This document shows, piece after piece, positions 1-3,749 of a stretch of DNA of 6,216 nucleotides. Under the pieces are notes generated by a model. It searched no databases. It was not told where the DNA came from and worked only from the letters and a program-made list of their open reading frames with translations. The stretch's first letter is position 1, and the number at the start of each line of letters is the position of its first letter. A program made the position numbers and the translations under genes. Source of the DNA: Spirochaetota bacterium (GTDB taxonomy: Bacteria > Spirochaetota > UBA4802 > JAFGJZ01); the NCBI GenBank assembly GCA_022704645.1, contig JAKJGA010000100.1:1-6216 (forward strand). The letters are read 5' to 3'.

Positions 1-129
1 TATTTCATAATTCAGAAGAATCAGAATTAGTGAAAATAATTTTACAGAAAATTCCCTGCGGAATAATAGTATTATAGAAAAAAAGCATCCGAATCCGACG
101 CAAAAAAGATATATTAAATCGAAAAGCAT
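1..129 (-). CDS. N-terminus of a membrane protein, cut by the window edge
   Basis: Leftward gene, start at 129; 43 codons are open to the window edge with no stop. The start is chosen on a strong Shine-Dalgarno, AAGGAG at 142-137, 7 bases before the ATG. Residues 2-23 form a hydrophobic helix with a glycine/cysteine patch (CVGFGC at 10-15). RRE at 24-26 follows, then a second hydrophobic run at 31-39, ending LLNYEI. The positive charges after helix 1 suggest the N-terminus is outside and the helix 1-2 loop is cytoplasmic. Known in families: many AraC-type regulators with a multi-helix N-terminal sensor begin in this style, with a glycine-rich helix, a basic turn and a leucine-rich helix. That identity is only an inference from general pattern, and any polytopic membrane protein would fit. 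It is divergent from the exported-protein gene at 315. It is too short to show a domain. Confidence 0.62.
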   Translation of the reverse strand, partial: MLFDLIYLFCVGFGCFFSIILLFRREFSVKLFSLILILLNYEI

Positions 130-136
130 AAAATAT

Positions 137-142
137 CTCCTT
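137..142 (-). promoter_or_regulatory. Shine-Dalgarno of the left-edge membrane-protein gene
   Basis: AAGGAG on the minus strand with a 7-base spacer to the ATG at 129. It is one of the best ribosome binding sites in the window. It is the main evidence that the leftward frame starting at 129 is the translated one, rather than the overlapping frame opening with TTG at 214. Confidence 0.65.
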
Positions 143-187
143 AAACCTATAACCCGGAATCAATAAGCGATTATCTTTCATATATTT

Positions 188-209
188 GTTCAATCCCATG
201 GGTTTGAAC
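188..209. promoter_or_regulatory. 22-bp near-perfect palindrome, candidate operator between divergent genes
   Basis: Arms GTTCAA (188-193) and TTGAAC (204-209) flank the self-complementary core CCCATGGG (195-202). The only mismatch is the T/T pair at 194 and 203, so 10 of 11 pairs match. It sits 58 bases upstream of the leftward ATG at 129 and 105 bases upstream of the rightward ATG at 315. Dyad sites of this length between divergent genes commonly bind dimeric repressors or activators. The right arm TTGAAC could also serve as a -35 with a weak TATGGC at 226-231 (16-base spacer) for the rightward gene. The dyad is seen directly; operator function is inferred. Confidence 0.45.
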
Positions 210-314
210 GACAAAACTTTTACGATATGGCATTATTTTCAGATAAACTCTTGGCTGCAAGCAGCTTTCAGTCATTTTTTGAGTTAATATTCTATTTAAG
301 GAAGGTGATTTCGA

Positions 315-1100
315 ATGAAACACATTGCATTTAAAACAACGTTAATTCTGTTTGTTTTATCGATTTTGACAGTCTCTGCAGACTCTTTTGCAAAATCGAA
401 ATACGAACGCATTACAAACGGAATCGGTAATGTTATTATCGGGGAAGTCTTACCCTACAATGATGACGAAGGATATAAGAATCCGGTTATTGGTTCGGTA
501 AAACTAAGCGACATGGAACAATGGGACACTTTTTACTACCGTGCTTTCTTAGGAAAAAAAATATCATCGTTCAAGCATGATGTACGTGTTATCACAATGA
601 CTCTTAAAGGAGTAGGCGGAAATGCATCAAAATTTGATGAAGATAAAGGTGGAACCATTATAGACTGGACATGGAGAAACAAAGACCCCGATGATTATGG
701 AGAAAGAACAGAATGGTCGCGCTATTTTCCAGACTATCAATCAACCGGAGTCCCGTTCTCTTATTATTATTTTCCATTTAACCCGGATAAACCGTCAACT
801 TTTGAATTTCATACTGGAGATGAAGTCGGAAATGAAATTATTTTTTCTCCTGAAAAAATGAGAGAATGGAAGGACAAGTACAATCTTAAACAGATCGAAG
901 TTACAATACTGGTTTTTTCTTTTGATGATCTCGGTGAAACCGTAACCGGAGAAAACAAGAAAGTAACAGTCGCGAAAACAGATATCAACGGGAATGTTTC
1001 TTATGAAGAAAAAGAACAACTAGCCAAAGTTATAAGAAAAACTAAATGGAAAAACAAGAAATTTCTTGCCCAGGGAAAATTTAAAATAATTCTGGATTAA
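315..1100 (+). CDS. Sec-exported protein of unknown family
   Basis: A 261-residue protein. The start is supported by an AGGAAGGTGA-type ribosome binding site just upstream. Residues 1-26 form a Sec signal peptide: basic ends at K2 and K7, a hydrophobic core at 9-20, and likely cleavage after SFA (A26/K27). No lipobox cysteine is present, so the product should be soluble in the periplasm or released. The mature part is rich in charged and aromatic residues, including a tyrosine/phenylalanine-rich stretch around 148-154 and acidic-basic mixing near the C-terminus (about 215-255). It looks like a beta-rich soluble fold, with no transmembrane helix after the signal. It contains no cysteine and no catalytic motif I recognise. 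It is followed by a hairpin at 1110-1142, so it is probably a single-gene unit. It may share control with the divergent membrane-protein gene through the palindrome at 188-209. Function unknown. Confidence 0.9.
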   Translation: MKHIAFKTTLILFVLSILTVSADSFAKSKYERITNGIGNVIIGEVLPYNDDEGYKNPVIGSVKLSDMEQWDTFYYRAFLGKKISSFKHDVRVITMTLKGVGGNASKFDEDKGGTIIDWTWRNKDPDDYGERTEWSRYFPDYQSTGVPFSYYYFPFNPDKPSTFEFHTGDEVGNEIIFSPEKMREWKDKYNLKQIEVTILVFSFDDLGETVTGENKKVTVAKTDINGNVSYEEKEQLAKVIRKTKWKNKKFLAQGKFKIILD

Positions 1101-1109
1101 TCTCAAAAC

Positions 1110-1142
1110 TTGGACTGCTTCTTATATTTTGAAGCAGTCCAA
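1110..1142. terminator. 12-bp perfect hairpin after the exported-protein gene
   Basis: TTGGACTGCTTC (1110-1121) pairs perfectly with GAAGCAGTCCAA (1131-1142) around a 9-base loop, 10 bases after the stop codon. On the rightward transcript the stem is followed by A-rich sequence, not a U-tract. On the leftward strand it is followed by G then TTTT. As an intrinsic terminator it is therefore atypical for the gene it follows. It may protect the 3' end, or act with Rho or by RNA processing. The stem is certain; termination is inferred. Confidence 0.5.
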
Positions 1143-1234
1143 AACACAAAAAACATCTTAACCCGATAATATTTTTTAACATATTGAAAAATATATGATA
1201 GTCAAACCTGCAAGAATACATGGAGTAATTGCTG

Positions 1235-1263
1235 TTTACATTTATACGCGCATGTGATACAAT
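1235..1263 (+). promoter_or_regulatory. Sigma70-type promoter with extended -10 for the lipoprotein-DUF116 operon
   Basis: -35 TTTACA (1235-1240), exactly 17 bases, then -10 TACAAT (1258-1263), preceded by TG at 1255-1256 as an extended -10. Each hexamer differs from consensus at one position. Initiation near 1270 would give a leader of about 27 bases before the ATG at 1297, with GAGGTGA at 1287-1293 as ribosome binding site. It is the clearest promoter in the window. Confidence 0.7.
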
Positions 1264-1296
1264 GGGTTGAGATAATTTGACTAATTGAGGTGATTT

Positions 1297-1659
1297 ATGA
1301 ATTATAGATTTTTATTTATCCCGCTTTCGGTAATATTATTTCTTTTAGTTTTCACATCATGCCGCGAAAACGACAACTTAACAATGAGCCGTCCAGTTCT
1401 CATCGAAGCAAAACAAATTAGCCAGAATGAATATCTCATCAAATGTGCGGGATACCCGAAAGATGGTCTCGAAGGAATTCAAAAGGAAGAGTCTGCAAAG
1501 GAAGCAGCTCTCCTGAATGCCCAGATGATCGCAAAGGAAAAATTTAAAAGCATCGATACCGTAAAACTCGGTGAAATCAGAAAAAATATATTTAACGGTT
1601 CCGAAGCAGAAATATATTATGTAATAGTATATCCTGATATCAAAAAATATTTGCGCTGA
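1297..1659 (+). CDS. Small lipoprotein of unknown function
   Basis: A 120-residue protein with a type II signal peptide: a hydrophobic core at about 5-19 and lipobox FTSC with the acylated cysteine at C22. Phenylalanine at the -3 position is tolerated but not the commonest choice. The residues after the cysteine (RENDN) are polar and would not obviously hold it in the inner membrane. The mature part of about 98 residues has a beta-like start (VLIEAKQ, then EYLIKCAGYP at 45-54), an alanine/glutamate/lysine-rich helix at about 62-83 and a beta-like end (EIYYVIVYPD). A strand-helix-strand pattern with 'G-P... A..AA..NA' is reminiscent of LPP20/FlgP-like small lipoproteins; this is a weak inference. 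The start has GAGGTGA 3 bases before the ATG. It is the first gene of a probable operon, 26 bases before the DUF116 gene. Confidence 0.85.
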   Translation: MNYRFLFIPLSVILFLLVFTSCRENDNLTMSRPVLIEAKQISQNEYLIKCAGYPKDGLEGIQKEESAKEAALLNAQMIAKEKFKSIDTVKLGEIRKNIFNGSEAEIYYVIVYPDIKKYLR

Positions 1660-1685
1660 AAGAGATATATTAAAACATTATCTTT

Positions 1686-2822
1686 ATGATAAAAAGTAAT
1701 GCTCCGACATATCTTCTGAGCGAAAAGAGTTTCTATAAAAACTTAACTCAATTTACAGATAAATTACTTAGCAATCTGGGTATAAAACAGAAATTTATTG
1801 TTAAGAATTATTCTGAATTCATCAGACAGCACTCGATTGAAAGTGCAAGAGACAAAACTGAACACTTACTCGAAATTCTTATCGCCGGAACTCTCTGGAA
1901 AAACTATATCGGAAGCGCTCATAAGACAAAAAGCTTTTTCTTCCCCGTAATAAATTATCTTTACCGTATCAGAAACAATGGAAGTCTAATTAAAAAATAT
2001 TCTGATTGGGTTCGCGGTATAATATCATATATTATCCTCAATCACAAAGAAACTCCTGATCTGATAAATAAAACAGCAACTGAATTCAGTCACCTTCTCA
2101 AATGGCTCACGGCAACCGGCGAATTCAAGGAAGAAGTCATCCGCCTAAATTATTTTTATTATTATCTTCTATCTCTTAATGAAAAAGAACAAAGTAACAC
2201 CATCACCGAATCTTTGAATTTATCAAATTCAGTTTATAATAGCGCTGCTGATACTTTATCAAAATATTTACATAACACTGACATCTTTTTAAAAGATTCT
2301 GAAATATATTACCGCTACCGTGAAAATTATTTTTTTGTCAATAGAAAGCCTAATGAATACTTAATGAATATGATCGGCGCAGAAATACTTAACCGGAACA
2401 TGAAAAAAGAATTTTCAGCTAAAAAGAACAAAGCCGTTCTTCTGCCGACATGTATGAGAAATGATAAAAATATTTGCAAGGCGAAATCAGATGGAAAAGA
2501 ACTCGTCTGTGCCGCCTGCTCAATTTCATGTAATATCGGCAAGGTTACTTCAGCGATGAAAAAATTTTCAGTTAAAGTATATCTTATTCCGCATTCATCG
2601 GATTTTTCGCGCTTTCTGATAAAATGGAAAAACAATCACGACACCGGTCTTGTCGGTGTCGCATGTGCTCTGAATCTGCTGACAGGCGGATATGAAATGA
2701 AACGTCTTGGAATCTCATCACAGTGCGTATTCCTTAATTATTGCGGATGCAAAAAACACTGGGACAAGAAAGGAATAAACACTGAAATAAATATCAATCG
2801 TCTTATTGAGCTAGTAAATTAA
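1686..2822 (+). CDS. DUF116 family protein with cysteine-rich C-terminal domain
   Basis: A 378-residue protein of two parts. Residues 1-245 are helical and lack family motifs I can name. Residues 250-378 carry the DUF116 signature: LLPTC (252-256), then C264, C275-x2-C278-x3-C282, then FLIKWKNNHDTGLVGVAC (310-327), LLTGGYEMK, C347, and YCGCKKHW with C353 and C355. The nine conserved-looking cysteines suggest metal or iron-sulfur binding; the biochemical role of DUF116 is not established to my knowledge. No signal peptide or clear membrane helix is present, although YIIL at about 115-118 is hydrophobic. An in-frame TAA at 1671 limits the start, so ATG 1686 is the first ATG possible. The Shine-Dalgarno is poor, which could mean low or coupled translation after the lipoprotein gene. 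It ends 5 bases from the stop of the convergent flavoprotein gene. Confidence 0.9.
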   Translation: MIKSNAPTYLLSEKSFYKNLTQFTDKLLSNLGIKQKFIVKNYSEFIRQHSIESARDKTEHLLEILIAGTLWKNYIGSAHKTKSFFFPVINYLYRIRNNGSLIKKYSDWVRGIISYIILNHKETPDLINKTATEFSHLLKWLTATGEFKEEVIRLNYFYYYLLSLNEKEQSNTITESLNLSNSVYNSAADTLSKYLHNTDIFLKDSEIYYRYRENYFFVNRKPNEYLMNMIGAEILNRNMKKEFSAKKNKAVLLPTCMRNDKNICKAKSDGKELVCAACSISCNIGKVTSAMKKFSVKVYLIPHSSDFSRFLIKWKNNHDTGLVGVACALNLLTGGYEMKRLGISSQCVFLNYCGCKKHWDKKGINTEININRLIELVN

Positions 2823-2830
2823 TTAGCTCA
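2807..2830. terminator. Inverted repeat across both convergent stop codons
   Basis: TGAGCTA (2807-2813) pairs with TAGCTCA (2824-2830), extended by a G-T and a T-A pair to a 9-pair stem with a 6-base loop. The right arm includes the leftward stop TGA (2830-2828), and the rightward stop TAA (2820-2822) falls in and beside the loop. On the rightward strand seven T residues follow at 2839-2845, separated from the stem by 8 bases. This is a plausible shared 3'-end structure for the two genes but not a textbook intrinsic terminator. Confidence 0.4.
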
Positions 2831-3403
2831 CTCCATAGTTTTTTTCATAACCCATGCCATATTTTTTCCGAGATTGACAAATACGGTCTTTCCTTCATCA
2901 TCTTTCTGAATATCTCCGGGGGCCATTGAAAGTGTCATATTCCAGTATGTTGAACTAGGAATTACCATTTCAAGAATTCCGAAAAAGAAATTAATCGCAG
3001 AATAAGTAAAGTTAGATCCGGCTCTCCGCACACTTGTCACAGCCGCTCCTGTTTTTCTGCGCATAAAATTACCATTTGCCCTTGAGACCGTCCCGCATCT
3101 TTCTATAAGTGCTTTAACCGGAACAGTAATATTACCATAATAAACCGGTGAACCGATTATTATTCCGTCTGCTTCTTTCATCTTCATAATGATTTCGTTC
3201 ATTCCGTCATCGGATATGATACATTTCATATCTTTTGTTTCCTGACACTTTCTGCATCCGATGCAGCCCGAAAATCTTTTATTTCCTATCTGAACAAGCT
3301 CTGTTTCAACACCTTCTCTTCTGAGTTCCTCGAAAACAATTTCAATCGCCTGCTGGGTATTTCCATTAACACGCGGACTTCCGTTAAAAGCTACAACCTT
3401 CAT
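2828..3403 (-). CDS. Iron-sulfur flavoprotein (Isf-like), flavodoxin-fold FMN protein
   Basis: A 191-residue protein taken from ATG 3403, because GGAG lies 6 bases upstream (3413-3410) and the flavodoxin-like strand MKVVAFNGSPR begins there. Starts further upstream would add a non-conserved tail. FNGSPR (6-11) with NGNT (13-16) is the FMN-phosphate loop of the NADPH-dependent FMN reductase family. CxxCxxC at 47-53 followed by C61 matches the compact cluster motif of iron-sulfur flavoproteins, which hold one 4Fe-4S cluster and FMN. GSPVYYGNITVPVKALIERC (84-103) is the second flavin-side signature. Known Isf proteins are near 190 residues, take electrons from ferredoxin and can reduce oxygen or peroxide in anaerobes. 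The partner here is unknown. The protein is cytoplasmic. It is transcribed alone, divergent from the zinc-ribbon gene and convergent with the DUF116 gene. Confidence 0.93.
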   Translation of the reverse strand: MKVVAFNGSPRVNGNTQQAIEIVFEELRREGVETELVQIGNKRFSGCIGCRKCQETKDMKCIISDDGMNEIIMKMKEADGIIIGSPVYYGNITVPVKALIERCGTVSRANGNFMRRKTGAAVTSVRRAGSNFTYSAINFFFGILEMVIPSSTYWNMTLSMAPGDIQKDDEGKTVFVNLGKNMAWVMKKTME

Positions 3404-3409
3404 AATATT

Positions 3410-3413
3410 CTCC
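3410..3413 (-). promoter_or_regulatory. Ribosome binding site fixing the flavoprotein start
   Basis: GGAG on the minus strand with a 6-base spacer to ATG 3403. The alternative upstream starts (ATG 3415, TTG 3424) overlap or precede this site and have no comparable signal, so the 191-residue form is preferred. Confidence 0.6.
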
Positions 3414-3469
3414 ATTTTAATCAATTCGACTCAGCAACTCATTCAATTCAAGTCAAAAATTGCATTGAC

Positions 3470-3498
3470 ATTATAAGGTGCTCACTTTTTTTTGATCA
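3470..3498 (-). promoter_or_regulatory. Possible promoter of the flavoprotein gene
   Basis: On the minus strand, a perfect -10 TATAAT (3475-3470) is preceded by 17 bases and then TGATCA (3498-3493), which matches the -35 consensus at only three positions. Transcription would begin near 3463, giving a leader of about 60 bases to ATG 3403. The site overlaps the upstream region of the rightward zinc-ribbon gene. For that gene I see no convincing hexamer pair: TTGACA at 3465-3470 has no -10 at the right distance. Confidence 0.38.
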
Positions 3499-3499
3499 C

Positions 3500-3504
3500 G
3501 GAGG
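3500..3504 (+). promoter_or_regulatory. Ribosome binding site fixing the zinc-ribbon protein start
   Basis: GGAGG with a 5-base spacer to ATG 3510. It lies inside the longer reading frame that opens with TTG at 3492, which argues against that start. The resulting N-terminus MPTYDYEC is the usual beginning of FmdB-type proteins. Confidence 0.75.
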
Positions 3505-3509
3505 TAGCT

Positions 3510-3740
3510 ATGCCAACTTATGACTATGAATGCTCAAAATGCGGTCACGTTTTTGAAAAATTTCATTCGATGAGCGAGACTCCCGCTGTTGTATGCGAGA
3601 AGTGCGGTGCCGACTCCAAAAAGAAAATCGGCGGAGGCAATGGAATCATCTTCAAGGGTTCCGGATTCTACGTAAACGACTATAAAAGCTCAGGCGGAAA
3701 ATGCGACTGCTCAAATTCGGGAAGCTGTCCGAAAGAATAA
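3510..3740 (+). CDS. FmdB-type zinc-ribbon regulatory protein
   Basis: A 76-residue protein beginning MPTYDYEC, placed at ATG 3510 behind GGAGG. C8-x2-C11 and C29-x2-C32 form the two knuckles of a single zinc ribbon. FKGSGFYVNDY (48-58) is the conserved segment after it in the FmdB/CxxC_CxxC_SSSS family. The family is named for a putative regulator of formylmethanofuran dehydrogenase/amidase genes, but its members are widespread in bacteria and mostly uncharacterised. The tail carries three more cysteines, C65, C67 and C73, in a glycine/serine context, where many relatives have only a serine-rich or disordered end. It is cytoplasmic. It appears to be a single-gene unit ending in a terminator at 3752-3776. 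The neighbouring flavoprotein gene is divergent, with 106 bases between the two starts. Confidence 0.92.
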   Translation: MPTYDYECSKCGHVFEKFHSMSETPAVVCEKCGADSKKKIGGGNGIIFKGSGFYVNDYKSSGGKCDCSNSGSCPKE

Positions 3741-3749
3741 ACTAAACAA

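Noticed and set aside
5..214. A 69-codon leftward frame opening with TTG at 214
   Set aside because: It has no ribosome binding site and a rare start codon, it overlaps the palindrome, and it competes with the frame at 129 that has a strong AAGGAG and encodes a coherent membrane N-terminus.
246..285. Nested short repeats (AACTC/GAGTT around GCTGC-AA-GCAGC) upstream of the exported-protein gene
   Set aside because: The outer arms are 5 bp and the inner stem has a 2-base loop, so there is no stable fold and no riboswitch-like conserved core.
795..1019. Leftward frame antisense to the exported-protein gene
   Set aside because: It is a shadow of the well-supported gene at 315-1100: phenylalanine-rich, from complementing lysine codons, with no start signal.
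1169..1194. Inverted repeat ATATTTTT (1169-1176) / AAAAATAT (1187-1194)
   Set aside because: A pure A/T stem in an AT-rich intergenic stretch is expected by chance and weak in RNA; it may simply be AT-rich sequence upstream of the promoter.
2327..2635. Leftward frame antisense to the DUF116 gene
   Set aside because: It lies entirely inside a recognised domain on the other strand and has no start signal.
3465..3470. Perfect -35 TTGACA upstream of the zinc-ribbon gene
   Set aside because: The bases 16-18 positions downstream are a T-run with no acceptable -10, so a promoter could not be supported.
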